NCBI GenBank assembly: GCA_021730635.1
Contig: JAJNNC010000003.1
Location: 248,001 to 312,000, forward strand
Length of the DNA stretch: 64,000 bases
Direction: 5' to 3'
Source of the DNA: Catalimonadaceae bacterium JC749
GTDB taxonomy: Bacteria; Bacteroidota; Bacteroidia; Cytophagales; Cyclobacteriaceae
The translations under genes and the position numbers were made by a program. This document shows, piece after piece, positions 35,838 through 45,182 of the stretch; positions within the stretch are counted from its first letter, which is position 1; each line of letters begins with the position of its first letter. A model generated the notes under the pieces. It saw only the letters and a program-made list of their open reading frames with translations. It had not been told where the DNA came from and made no database searches.

Positions 35838-35842
35838 CCAAC

Positions 35843-36742
35843 ATGCATCCTGTTCTCGCTATCAAAGATCTTCACAAAAGATATGGTAAAGTACAGGCCG
35901 TCAGTGGACTTTCACTGGAGGTACAACCCGGTACTGTCTTTGGCATTCTGGGACCTAACGGAAGTGGTAAGACGACGACCTTGGGCATCGTACTGGATGT
36001 GGTGAAGAAAGACGCCGGCACCTACGAGTGGTTTGGCAAGTCGCCTTCATCGGAGAGCAGGAAAAAGATAGGGGCCATTCTGGAAACACCAGTGTTTTAC
36101 CCTTACTTATCGGCAGTGGAAAACCTGAGAGTGGTGGCTCGCATCAAAGAAGTACCCTTTACCCGGATTGAGGAGGTGCTTCTCTGGGTAGGATTAGCAG
36201 AGCGTAAAATGGATGCCTTCAAGACCTTCTCTCTGGGTATGAAACAAAGACTGGCCATTGCCTCTGCCTTGCTTTCCGACCCTGCTGTGATGATTCTGGA
36301 TGAACCAACCAATGGCCTGGATCCACAGGGTATCGCTGAAATACGGGATTTGATTATCCGCATTGCCCAGGAAGGCAAAACTATCATTATGGCCAGCCAC
36401 CTGCTGGATGAAGTGCAAAAAGTATGTACCCATTTTGCCGTGCTGAAAAAAGGAAAACTGATTTATAGCGGTGGCGTCAGAGAAGCCCTTTCCGGTACCG
36501 ATATGGTAGAGGTGGCTTCCGCTGATATGGACCGACTACAACAAATCGCCGCACAATTTCCATTTGTCCAGCAAGTGTCTCGAGAAAATGGGATCCTGAA
36601 AGTCAGGTTATTGCCAGAAAAGTCCAGCCTGGATTTAAACCAGTTTCTGGTAGAACAGGGAGTTGTTGTATCACACCTGTCGCAGAAAACGAAGAGTCTG
36701 GAAAAACAATTTTTAGAAATATTAGCCTCCTCTCATGAATAA
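35843..36742 (+). CDS. ABC transporter ATP-binding protein
   Basis: The 299-residue protein has Walker A GPNGSGKTT, signature LGMKQRLAIA, Walker B VMILDEPTNGLDP and the switch His (ASHLL). The type resembles the bacitracin/gliding-motility ABC exporters. It overlaps the permease by 8 nt. With the sigma, anti-sigma and DUF4252 genes before it, it may be part of a stress-response operon. Confidence 0.92.
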   Translation: MHPVLAIKDLHKRYGKVQAVSGLSLEVQPGTVFGILGPNGSGKTTTLGIVLDVVKKDAGTYEWFGKSPSSESRKKIGAILETPVFYPYLSAVENLRVVARIKEVPFTRIEEVLLWVGLAERKMDAFKTFSLGMKQRLAIASALLSDPAVMILDEPTNGLDPQGIAEIRDLIIRIAQEGKTIIMASHLLDEVQKVCTHFAVLKKGKLIYSGGVREALSGTDMVEVASADMDRLQQIAAQFPFVQQVSRENGILKVRLLPEKSSLDLNQFLVEQGVVVSHLSQKTKSLEKQFLEILASSHE

Positions 36743-37547
36743 GTTACTCACGATTGAATGGTTAAAACTCAAAAGCTACCGTCCTTTCTGGATATTGCTT
36801 ACACTTTATTTTTTGGTACTGGGATTGGTCTGCTCCAGTGTGATGCTGTATCTGGAATACATTGCCAGCAAAGGTGTGCAATTTGAGAGTATTGACCCGT
36901 CTGTGGTGCCTTTCTATGACTTTAATGACATCTGGCAGAACATTACCTACCTGGCCACTTTCTTTAAAATATTCCTGGGATTCATTGTTGTCATGTCTAT
37001 CACCAATGAATTCGACTATAAAACCATCAGGCAGAATATCATTGACGGCCTCACCAAAACAGAATTTATCAGCACCAAGTTGCTGCTGATCCTACTGCTG
37101 ACTGTAGTAAATACCCTATTCCTATTGTTGTTGGGGATCATCCTGGGCTGGATTTACTCTCCGGTGCAGGGCCTGGATGTGATGTTTGACCAGGCCGGCT
37201 TTCTACTGGCTTATTTTCTGGATGTCCTGACTTTTCTGGTCTTTGCCCTGCTGGTGGGTATGCTGATCAAACGTACGGGCTTTGCCATTGTACTGCTGGC
37301 GTTTTATTCGCTCTTCATTGAGCCCATCGGCGTGTTGATCCTGTCTAATTTTTATGCGGACTATACCTTTTATAACTATTTCCCCATCCGGGCTATCAAC
37401 AACCTGATTACCATCCCTTTTGGAAAATATATTTTCCAGGAGATACAGGACTATGTAGCCATACTGGATATCATAGTGGTCTTCGTGTATCTGGGATTAT
37501 TCACTTTCCTGAATTACTGGATACTGCAAAGAAGTGATATCAAATAA
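36735..37547 (+). CDS. ABC transporter permease
   Basis: The 270-residue protein has about six membrane helices of the ABC-2 type, with a long loop after helix 1 and NEFDYKTIRQNIIDGLT, a typical cytoplasmic motif. It pairs with the ATP-binding protein before it. The exported substrate is unknown. Confidence 0.88.
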   Translation: MNKLLTIEWLKLKSYRPFWILLTLYFLVLGLVCSSVMLYLEYIASKGVQFESIDPSVVPFYDFNDIWQNITYLATFFKIFLGFIVVMSITNEFDYKTIRQNIIDGLTKTEFISTKLLLILLLTVVNTLFLLLLGIILGWIYSPVQGLDVMFDQAGFLLAYFLDVLTFLVFALLVGMLIKRTGFAIVLLAFYSLFIEPIGVLILSNFYADYTFYNYFPIRAINNLITIPFGKYIFQEIQDYVAILDIIVVFVYLGLFTFLNYWILQRSDIK

Positions 37548-37634
37548 CCCATTCTGCTTATCCCTTTGACAAAGCTCACGGAAAATGATGCCAATTAATT
37601 TTTAACCTGTGGGTTTGTATCGGGTTATATCATT

Positions 37635-38153
37635 ATGGCATTAGAAATCAGACCGGCAGCGCCTGAAGATTATCCCGACATCTACGCGCTAACGCAAAAA
37701 GCCTTTCAGCAGGACTTTGAGAGCATGCTCATCGCCAAGTTAAGGAATAAACCAAACTTCATACCTGAACTGTCGCTGGTAGCTGTAGAGCATGCGATAA
37801 GAAAGGGATATGTTCTGTTTTCTATCATAAAAATCAAGGCTACCCAACAAAGTTATGAGACCCTGGCCTTGGCCCCTTTGGCAGTGCATCCCCGCTATCA
37901 AAACCAGGGGATTGGAAAAAAACTGGTTTTATCCGGATTAGAAAGTGCCAAGAACTTGGGATATCAGTCAGTCATTGTATTGGGACATCCTGAATACTAC
38001 TCAACATTAGGCTTTAAGAAAGCTTCTCTGTGGCAGATCCATTGCCCTTTTGAGGTTCCGGATGAAGCCTTTATGGCCATTGAACTGAAAGAAAATGCGC
38101 TCCAAGGCAAGGCAGGGATGGTTGAGTACCCGCCTGAATTTATAGAAATGTGA
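37635..38153 (+). CDS. GNAT N-acetyltransferase (YhbS-like)
   Basis: The 172-residue protein has the GNAT acetyl-CoA motif LAPLAVHPRYQNQGIGKKLV and a VLGHPEYYSTLGF strand, as in the YhbS subfamily. Substrate is unknown. A bidirectional terminator separates it from the convergent sod gene. Confidence 0.87.
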   Translation: MALEIRPAAPEDYPDIYALTQKAFQQDFESMLIAKLRNKPNFIPELSLVAVEHAIRKGYVLFSIIKIKATQQSYETLALAPLAVHPRYQNQGIGKKLVLSGLESAKNLGYQSVIVLGHPEYYSTLGFKKASLWQIHCPFEVPDEAFMAIELKENALQGKAGMVEYPPEFIEM

Positions 38154-38170
38154 TACGGAGGAGCTATAAA

Positions 38171-38200
38171 AAAAACAGGCTACCTAGCGTAGCCTGCTTC
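38171..38200. terminator. Bidirectional terminator
   Basis: An 8-bp perfect stem, CAGGCTAC (38176-38183) with GTAGCCTG (38189-38196), is preceded by a run of A and followed by a T/C-rich run, so it can stop transcription of both convergent neighbours. Confidence 0.85.
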
Positions 38201-38220
38201 CTTTCAATTACTTTTATAGC

Positions 38221-38832
38221 TTACTTTTTCGCAGCCTCAAAACGCTTGCCTACCTCATTCCAGTTCACTACATTCCAGAAAGCCTGGATATAGTCTGGCC
38301 TTTTGTTTTGGTATTTGAGATAGTAAGCATGCTCCCATACATCTAACCCCAGAATGGGTGTCCCTTTCACTTCAGCAACATCCATGGCAGGATTATCCTG
38401 ATTAGGCGTAGAAGTTACTTTCAGGTTGCCACTGTTATCCACAATGAGCCAGGCCCAACCTGACCCAAAGCGGGTGGCCGCAGCATTATCGAATTCTTCC
38501 TTAAACTTATCAAAAGAACCGAAAGCACGGTCTATCGCAGAAGCCAGTGCACCACTCGGCTTTCCACCTCCGTCGGGTGATAAAACTTTCCAGAAAAGAG
38601 AGTGGTTATAATGACCTCCACCATTGTTGCGCACAGCCGTAGAAAGACTACCAATACTTTTCATCAAATCCTCAATGGACATATCAGCCTGAGGAGTACC
38701 TTCAACGGCTCCATTTAATTTGGAAACATAGCCACCATGATGTTTGCCATGATGTATTTCCATCGTCTTAGCGTCAATGTGTGGTTCTAATGCATCAAAA
38801 GAATAAGGAAGGTCAGGAAGTTGAAATGCCAT
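38221..38832 (-). CDS. sodA: Fe/Mn superoxide dismutase
   Basis: The 203-residue protein has all the parts of Fe/Mn [19 protein letters not shown], the [10 protein letters not shown] ligand region, [16 protein letters not shown] and the metal ligands Asp and His of [10 protein letters not shown]. It converts superoxide to hydrogen peroxide and oxygen in the cytoplasm. Metal preference cannot be decided with certainty from motifs. It stands alone. Confidence 0.97.
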   Translation of the reverse strand: MAFQLPDLPYSFDALEPHIDAKTMEIHHGKHHGGYVSKLNGAVEGTPQADMSIEDLMKSIGSLSTAVRNNGGGHYNHSLFWKVLSPDGGGKPSGALASAIDRAFGSFDKFKEEFDNAAATRFGSGWAWLIVDNSGNLKVTSTPNQDNPAMDVAEVKGTPILGLDVWEHAYYLKYQNKRPDYIQAFWNVVNWNEVGKRFEAAKK

Positions 38833-38989
38833 TAGTGTTCTTGTTTAAGGTTTAAAAAAATAAAAATTTTTGATTCAACTGTAAATCTAATAAACGAATT
38901 TCAATCGTCATTGTTTCCTGGAATAAAGTCCGTTTCAGTAAGTCGGATACGGAGTTTTTACATATTTTAGCGTTCTAAACAGAAAAGTT

Positions 38990-39907
38990 TTGACAGAAAG
39001 GATAAAGATCATCATCAGAGCTTCGTGGATCGGGATTGTGGGTAACCTGCTGTTATCTGTCTTAAAAATATCCATTGGTTTTATAGCCAACAGCCAGGCA
39101 GTGATAGGAGATGGCATAGATTCTCTCTCTGATGTAGCCACTTACTTTATCATATTAATCACTGCAAGAATCACTCAGAAGCCCCCCAGCCTAAAATTTC
39201 CTTACGGATATAGCCGCGCTGAGACCATTGCCACCAAAGCACTGGCTTTTTTTATCTTCTTTGCAGGAGCCCAACTGCTGTTTCATAATAGTGGTAACCT
39301 GATCCGTCAGATTCCCCGGGAAGTGCCCTCTCTGTTAGCCATTTATGTCACTGTTTTTTCCATCATCGTGAAGCTACTGCTCTCCTGGTGGCAGTTTCAA
39401 ATGGGAAAAAGAACCAACAGCACCATGCTGATCGCCAATGCCAAAAATATGCGTGCCGATATGATATTGTCGGCTGCTGTGCTGATAGGAGCCGGCACTG
39501 CCGTGGCTTTTGACCTGCCCCTGATGGATACAATTATGGCGATAGGGGTGAGCATCTGGATTTTAAAGATAGGCTATGAAATTTTTAAGGAGAGTAATAC
39601 AGAACTCATGGAAGGCGTAGACGACATGACGGTATATCAACAGGTTTTTGAAGCGGCTGACGCAGTGCCTGGCGCCCACAATCCGCACCGCGCCCGAATC
39701 CGGAAAATGTCTAATCTTTACCTAATCGATCTGGATATTGAAGTAGAAGGCAACCTTACCGTGGCTGAATCCCATCGGATTGGCTCTAAAGTAGAAAAGG
39801 AAATTAAAGAGCGTATCCATAATGTCTACGACATTATGATCCATGTAGAACCCAAAGGTAATGTGGAACATAATGAAAGGTTCGGCCTGACCAAAGAGGA
39901 TATTTAA
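38990..39907 (+). CDS. Cation diffusion facilitator (metal efflux)
   Basis: The 305-residue protein has six membrane helices and a C-terminal domain. GDGIDSLSDVATYF holds the metal-site Asp residues, and a second pair is in NMRADMILSAAVLIGAG. It exports divalent metals such as Zn, Fe or Mn in exchange for protons. No ATG is available between the upstream in-frame TAA (38939) and the protein start, so the TTG at 38990 is taken. Confidence 0.9.
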   Translation: MTERIKIIIRASWIGIVGNLLLSVLKISIGFIANSQAVIGDGIDSLSDVATYFIILITARITQKPPSLKFPYGYSRAETIATKALAFFIFFAGAQLLFHNSGNLIRQIPREVPSLLAIYVTVFSIIVKLLLSWWQFQMGKRTNSTMLIANAKNMRADMILSAAVLIGAGTAVAFDLPLMDTIMAIGVSIWILKIGYEIFKESNTELMEGVDDMTVYQQVFEAADAVPGAHNPHRARIRKMSNLYLIDLDIEVEGNLTVAESHRIGSKVEKEIKERIHNVYDIMIHVEPKGNVEHNERFGLTKEDI

Positions 39908-39918
39908 TGTGCAGGAAG

Positions 39919-40407
39919 CTACTTTGCGTTATCTTGTAGCTTTTCCAGCAGAAAAGAGGCCACCTTTGCAATGGTTTGTGCAATGATCTCATCAGGAGAC
40001 CCTTTAAAAAATAATTTGGTTTGCCAGGCTTCCTCCCTGATAAAACCGTGAGCAAACATGGTCCCTACCGGCTTATCCGGGCTTTCACTCCCTCCTGGGG
40101 AAGCCAGGCCCGTGACAGCCACAATGATGTCAGCCGGAATGAGCTTCTTCAGCCCTATGGCTAAACACTGAGTTACTTCCGGAGATTCGGCAGTATATTT
40201 TTTGATAATTTCCTCCGGTACACCCAGCAGTCGTTTCTTCACAACTACATCGTAACAGACCAAACTACCCTTCACCACGCTCCCACATTCCGGAACAGAA
40301 GTAAACTCATAGATAAATCTTCCCGTGGAAGCGCTTTCCGCAAAAGCAATGGTCAATTCGTTTTTCAGCAAAAAATGGCATAGTCTCACCACTGACGAAG
40401 CAGGCAT
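39919..40407 (-). CDS. CinA C-terminal-domain amidase
   Basis: The 162-residue protein is a stand-alone CinA C-terminal domain (ESASTGRFIYEFTSVPECG, SLVCYDVVVKKRLLGV, VTGLASPGG). Related enzymes (PncC) remove the amide of nicotinamide mononucleotide to recycle NAD breakdown products. The usual SLTGG/TSVPG motifs are altered (SASTGR, TSVPEC), so activity is less certain. Its stop is 11 bases after that of the convergent metal transporter. Confidence 0.82.
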   Translation of the reverse strand: MPASSVVRLCHFLLKNELTIAFAESASTGRFIYEFTSVPECGSVVKGSLVCYDVVVKKRLLGVPEEIIKKYTAESPEVTQCLAIGLKKLIPADIIVAVTGLASPGGSESPDKPVGTMFAHGFIREEAWQTKLFFKGSPDEIIAQTIAKVASFLLEKLQDNAK

Positions 40408-40623
40408 AGGTTATTCTTCTTTAGATTTTCCTGTATGCTATTATACAAATGATGGTAAAATATGTTTTATAAAAATTAAACAAATATCCAGATTGATTAT
40501 GATAAAGTTGCCGGACGATAACCGCTTCCTCAAAAGCAGATAGCATCAGCGGGTCGTTTACCTTTCCTGATGGCAACCATCCCATAGAAAGCTACTCTTT
40601 ACAGCCAGAAAGGAGACAGTACT

Positions 40624-41640
40624 TTAAAATATTGCTGTGGCTCTTTCCAATGTCTTGTCTATGCCTGCCTCTACCTCTTCCTGCGTATTGACACAGTGAA
40701 TGTCCGGCATTAATCCAATTCCTTCGTACGATTGTCCGTCAAACAGTTTCACTTTTTGGGTTGCCAGAGAATAATGCCAGCCATTGGCAAGCTCACGTCC
40801 GATCATGGTAGAATGGGCCCCGCAGGTGGTGTCTCCCAGAATAACGGCATTGGGCAAGGTCATGAAAGCCATCACCGAACGCTCTCCGGCACTGATGGTG
40901 TAACGATCCGTCAGTACCACCATTTTTTTGTCGTAGTATTGTCCTGCGGGGGTAATATACCAGTCATACCACGCTGTATAATCCTGCTCACCGGGACCAT
41001 TCTTGGTTTGAGAAGTAAAAATCAATCGTTTTTCCTGTGTAAACCTTCCCATTTCAGAAAAACAGTAAGTAAAATCTCCCCCTTCATTATGGCGCAGGTC
41101 CAGAATCAAGCCTTTAGCTTCCGGATAAGTATCAATCACTTCGTGAATGACTGCAAAATTCTCAGCAATCCAGGGCAGATGCAGATATATGATATTGTCT
41201 TCTAACAATCCATACACATAAGATTCCTCCGTCCCTTCCTGAAAGTTTCCTTTCAGATAATTGCTTTTAATCATGTCCAGATCAAAAAGCTGATCACCTC
41301 TATATTCATTTAAAATAGCATTGGCATTAAAAACACTTTTATTGGGAGCCGACAGCTTCACATGTCCGTCATCCAGATGCGCCAGCATATGGGTCATCAC
41401 CTCATACAGTTCTTCTTCGCTCATTGTATGATTCACCATCGGCCGGTATTGTTCGTAGAGAGCCTCCCAGTCTACCCCTCGTTCTTCAAAGGGAGCATAA
41501 TGCTGGTCAAAATCATGCCACAAATACTCAAACAAAGCTTCGGCATTGCTTTCCGGTTCTTTTTCAAACGCCATTTCTTCGCAGGCGCTCATTGTCATCA
41601 GCAGCAGGCTGATCCACAGATATGTATTGTATTTCTTCAT
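40624..41640 (-). CDS. S41-family peptidase, lipoprotein
   Basis: The 338-residue protein has a lipoprotein signal (MTMSAC), a helical N-terminal domain and the tail-specific protease fold: KGLILDLRHNEGGDFTY, VVLTDRYTISAGERSVMAF with the likely nucleophile Ser, and GIGLMPDI near the end. No PDZ domain is evident. It acts outside the inner membrane. The outer-membrane-protein gene lies 7 bases upstream, so the two are probably one operon. Confidence 0.85.
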   Translation of the reverse strand: MKKYNTYLWISLLLMTMSACEEMAFEKEPESNAEALFEYLWHDFDQHYAPFEERGVDWEALYEQYRPMVNHTMSEEELYEVMTHMLAHLDDGHVKLSAPNKSVFNANAILNEYRGDQLFDLDMIKSNYLKGNFQEGTEESYVYGLLEDNIIYLHLPWIAENFAVIHEVIDTYPEAKGLILDLRHNEGGDFTYCFSEMGRFTQEKRLIFTSQTKNGPGEQDYTAWYDWYITPAGQYYDKKMVVLTDRYTISAGERSVMAFMTLPNAVILGDTTCGAHSTMIGRELANGWHYSLATQKVKLFDGQSYEGIGLMPDIHCVNTQEEVEAGIDKTLERATAIF

Positions 41641-41647
41641 AGCGTAT

Positions 41648-42481
41648 TTAAAATTTTAAGCTTCCTCCAAAAACTATCATGTGCTGATAGGATAAGAAAT
41701 TGGCAGGTTCTTTATGGTGTGTGAATGAAAAACGATATTCTCCCAACAGGTCCCATTGCGCATTCAAGGCATGCCGGTATGTCAGTTGTATATCCACATT
41801 TTGAAATCCATGAATGGTTTCCCAATGACCGTCCTCCAGGTAGGCCAGAAATGTTTTAAACCATTGATGCGAATAGGTATTGTGCATAAATTCATCATCA
41901 TTGATCAGATAGGGAGAACGGGCTACCCAGATCAGCAAGGGCACAGACAAAGAGGCGCTTAGCTGGCGCTTTTCGCTAAGATGAAAATCCGTTTCCAGCC
42001 AGGGACCTATTCCCAAGGAAGCCAGATACCCAAAACCGCCGAATGAACCAAAATTGTAACTGGAAGCCTGAATTTTGTTTTGAAGCATACCCCCTATACT
42101 GATCTGCCATGGCTCACTTTTTCTTATTTTCCAGGCCAGTCCATAGTCTATATTTACCAATATAAAGGAATGGGGAGCTGTGGTGAAGGTTTCTTCCGGA
42201 TCAGCCCGCCAGTAGGTATAAAGATTACCGATAGAAGGATTAAACTGAGAGAACGAAAGTTGTGCCTTTTGCTTCAGCTTTTTGTCTCGCTCATACTGCA
42301 GTGAAAGATGAAAAGGAGACACATCCCGGTGCACAAAAGGAGAGAATATCTGGTCCTGACGGGACAAATGCCCGATACCCAGTGCCAGTGACAAACGGTT
42401 AGCCTGCTGCTGAGCATACAGCGGAGAGAAAAAACAAAAAAAGACAATGAGCAAAGTAAATGGATAGCCGATTCTATGCAT
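41648..42481 (-). CDS. Hypothetical outer-membrane beta-barrel protein
   Basis: The 277-residue protein has a signal peptide (ends PLYAQQ) and alternating hydrophobic/polar strands throughout, ending in FGGSLKF, a terminal aromatic as needed for barrel assembly. It is not recognised beyond this. It is the first gene of a pair with the S41 peptidase. Confidence 0.68.
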   Translation of the reverse strand: MHRIGYPFTLLIVFFCFFSPLYAQQQANRLSLALGIGHLSRQDQIFSPFVHRDVSPFHLSLQYERDKKLKQKAQLSFSQFNPSIGNLYTYWRADPEETFTTAPHSFILVNIDYGLAWKIRKSEPWQISIGGMLQNKIQASSYNFGSFGGFGYLASLGIGPWLETDFHLSEKRQLSASLSVPLLIWVARSPYLINDDEFMHNTYSHQWFKTFLAYLEDGHWETIHGFQNVDIQLTYRHALNAQWDLLGEYRFSFTHHKEPANFLSYQHMIVFGGSLKF

Positions 42482-42752
42482 GGTTATATAGGTTTGGTAT
42501 GGTCTGTATTAATTAAAGGTCAACTGGCTTATACCTTCCTCCTTTGCCATACGCATCCGTTTTCAGTATAAGTGTACCCACATCCCTTGCCATTGACGAG
42601 TACAAAGGTGAGGATCATGGCCATCCTAAAAAATACCGGCATCAGCGTATTTTACTACCGTCTGAAAGGTATATATCCATAGCGTTTCCTGAATAGCAGA
42701 CCAACGATGCCCGCGCCACTCAACTTAGTCTATGCGGCTCAAAGTAAAGACA
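42482..42752. other. Non-coding gap
   Basis: No gene or RNA was recognised between the beta-barrel gene start and the terminator at 42753. The right part may contain remnants of coding sequence, but no frame has recognisable motifs. Confidence 0.35.
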
Positions 42753-42785
42753 TAAAAAAAGTGCAGGCCATAGAAGCGCCTGCAC
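42753..42785 (-). terminator. Strong minus-strand terminator
   Basis: GTGCAGGC (42761-42768) pairs with GCCTGCAC (42778-42785), an 8-bp perfect stem, and on the minus strand it is followed by seven T. It ends the gene at 42825-43439. Confidence 0.9.
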
Positions 42786-42824
42786 CTTTCACTGTGTTTG
42801 CTAAAATACTGATTAACTACTATA

Positions 42825-43439
42825 CTACTCTACATCGATGCTTTTGGTGTACACATAATCGTTGCCCAGAATGGCCAGAGAATACAATCCGGCTTCTAAG
42901 CTTGAAATGTCCAATCCTTTGACATATTTTTCCTGAGAAGATACTTCTTCCTTATAGATGACCTTGCCTACCTGATCATACATTTTTATCAGTACAGGTG
43001 TATTCATCGGATTAATGAAAGCTACTTTAACCATGTCTGGCACTACCTGAATAGCAGGCTTGAAATACAAGGGAGTAGCTTGCTGGGGTTGCAGCGTGAA
43101 AGATTCTGTCACAATACCGGCTTTGGTTCTGATCTCTACGGTGTATTCTCCGCTTCTTAAGGCTGAGAAATCATATTTTCTGGCGAAAGCCTGTTGTTTG
43201 TTGATCACTTCTTTGTGCAACACCCTGCCTTTTTCATTCCTAATCTTTAAAAACGCCTGCTGATCGTCAGGAAGGTTGGCAATACTGATGACAGCTTTCT
43301 TAGGTTCCGACTTAATTTGTCTTACACTCACCAGGGTGTTTGTGCCTTCGTGGTCATTAGCCAGCAGGAGACCCACTTGTGAAAAAACCAGGGCAAAGGC
43401 GAACAGGGATATTTGGGTTAACTTTTTCATATACTTCAT
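42825..43439 (-). CDS. Secreted protein with T9SS-like repeats, hypothetical
   Basis: From ATG 43439 the protein has 204 residues with a signal peptide (ends LLLAND). Two similar beta-rich units follow, each ending in a DxSxLxxGxYxxxI strand (DFSALRSGEYTVEI and DISSLEAGLYSLAI), as in T9SS sorting domains and related Bacteroidota secreted proteins. The mature protein would be small and periplasmic or secreted. An alternative start is at 43430. Confidence 0.68.
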   Translation of the reverse strand: MKYMKKLTQISLFAFALVFSQVGLLLANDHEGTNTLVSVRQIKSEPKKAVISIANLPDDQQAFLKIRNEKGRVLHKEVINKQQAFARKYDFSALRSGEYTVEIRTKAGIVTESFTLQPQQATPLYFKPAIQVVPDMVKVAFINPMNTPVLIKMYDQVGKVIYKEEVSSQEKYVKGLDISSLEAGLYSLAILGNDYVYTKSIDVE

Positions 43440-43701
43440 TTTAAAATAAGGGTTCAATAAATATTTGTTGTTTTGTATCTGTATTTGCAGATTACTTGCC
43501 AAACTTAAAAATGCCTCAAATTAGTGAATTTGAGCAGTTTATAAGACTACTCACTGTTCATTTCCGGACAACCATTGTATAAATTCCGAACAATGCCGGA
43601 GCAAAACAGCCCCCTGTTACAGTCTCTTTTTTGCTATGGTAGAGTAAGCTAAAATCTCTATATTTAGCCCCCGAACAAATTGGCCTTAGATTATTCATGG
43701 T

Positions 43702-45168
43702 ATGACATCCACACCGGAGAAAAAGCGCATCAGGTTTATTCATATTCTCTTACCCCTACTTTTCCTCACTCTGATCATTGCCTATGGACTGATTTTAAGA
43801 CCCAAAGTTTATGATTTACCTCCTTTTCCGCTGGAAATTGTTTTTCTGCTGGCCGCCGCATTTACCATTGCGGAACTCATGTGGCTAGGCTATCCCTGGG
43901 AAGTCATTCAGGAGGCTTTTATGGCTAAACTGTCCAAGGGTTTTCCGGTGGTGCTCATTTTATTTGCTATCGGCATCATCATAGGCACCTGGATCATCAG
44001 CGGCACCATTCCTATGCTGATTTATTATGGGATCAGGCTGATTGATCCTACTTATTTATACTTCCTGGCTTTCTTTGTACCCATCATCTTTTCTACTGTC
44101 ACCGGCACCTCCTGGGGATCGGCGGGTACCATCGGTGCTGTGCTGATGGGGGTGGCAGGTGCTGTGGACGCTAACCTGGGCATCACCGCAGGTGCCGTGA
44201 TTGGAGGGTCCTATTTCGGCGACAAGCTTTCTCCCTTGTCTGATACCACCAACATGGCATCACTGGCCACAGAGGTCCCGCTGTATGACCATATCCGGTC
44301 TATGATGTACACTACCCTCCCCTCAGCCCTAATGGCCGCTCTGATCTACTTTGTGCTTGGATTCGTCTATCCACCGGCAAATCAGGAAGTGAACAGTCCA
44401 CAGGTGCAGGCTACCCTGACCACCATCAGCGCGATGTTTCATTTTCATGTGCTGTTGCTGATTCCTCCGCTGATCGTTTTGTATGGTTCTATCAAAAGAA
44501 TAGCCACGCTGCCTACCCTGCTCACCTCTGCCTTCTCCGCCTGCCTGCTGGCCCTGATCTTTCAACCCTACACGATTACGGATATCATGGGGGCAGTGTA
44601 TACCGGGTTTGATACCCGAATGGCTACCTGGCTGCCGCAAATCCCTGAGAATGTGACAGCACTCTTTACCCGGGGTGGACTGTATGAGCTTAACGAGGCC
44701 ATCATCTTTTCTATCATGGTACTGATCTTTATCGGTGCCATGGATGTACTGGAGGTAATGCCTACTATGGTGGACAAAGTTTTCGGCTTTGCCAAGACAC
44801 GACCGGCAGTGATCTTATCTTCCCTGGTGGCCACTGCCTTCACCAATGCGGCTACTTCCAACCAGAATGCCACCAGTTTTATTGTAGGCGATGCCTTCAA
44901 AACCCGTTATGATAAGTTTAGGATTCCCCGAAAAGTACTCTCCCGCTCCATAGAAGACGCAGGCACTATGCTAGAAAGTATTATTCCCTGGACCTCCACC
45001 ACCCTTTTTATGACCGCCACCCTGGGTGTCGCTTACCAGGACTACTGGCACTGGCAGTTGCTGACGTTGATCAACCTGGTGGTGGCGCCTACCTTGGCAC
45101 TCACCGGCATCGGCTGCTTCTATCATGAAGTGGATCAAAAGAAAAACAAACAATCTATCGCTGAATAA
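43702..45168 (+). CDS. nhaC: NhaC-family Na+/H+ antiporter
   Basis: The 488-residue protein has about twelve membrane helices, with GTSWGSAGTIGAVLMGVA and GGSYFGDKLSPLSDTTNMA, the signature segments of NhaC, and TNAATSNQNATSFIVG in the second half. It exchanges sodium for protons across the inner membrane. It is followed after 14 bases by a PLP enzyme gene. Confidence 0.93.
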   Translation: MTSTPEKKRIRFIHILLPLLFLTLIIAYGLILRPKVYDLPPFPLEIVFLLAAAFTIAELMWLGYPWEVIQEAFMAKLSKGFPVVLILFAIGIIIGTWIISGTIPMLIYYGIRLIDPTYLYFLAFFVPIIFSTVTGTSWGSAGTIGAVLMGVAGAVDANLGITAGAVIGGSYFGDKLSPLSDTTNMASLATEVPLYDHIRSMMYTTLPSALMAALIYFVLGFVYPPANQEVNSPQVQATLTTISAMFHFHVLLLIPPLIVLYGSIKRIATLPTLLTSAFSACLLALIFQPYTITDIMGAVYTGFDTRMATWLPQIPENVTALFTRGGLYELNEAIIFSIMVLIFIGAMDVLEVMPTMVDKVFGFAKTRPAVILSSLVATAFTNAATSNQNATSFIVGDAFKTRYDKFRIPRKVLSRSIEDAGTMLESIIPWTSTTLFMTATLGVAYQDYWHWQLLTLINLVVAPTLALTGIGCFYHEVDQKKNKQSIAE

Positions 45169-45182
45169 AAAGTATTTGATAT

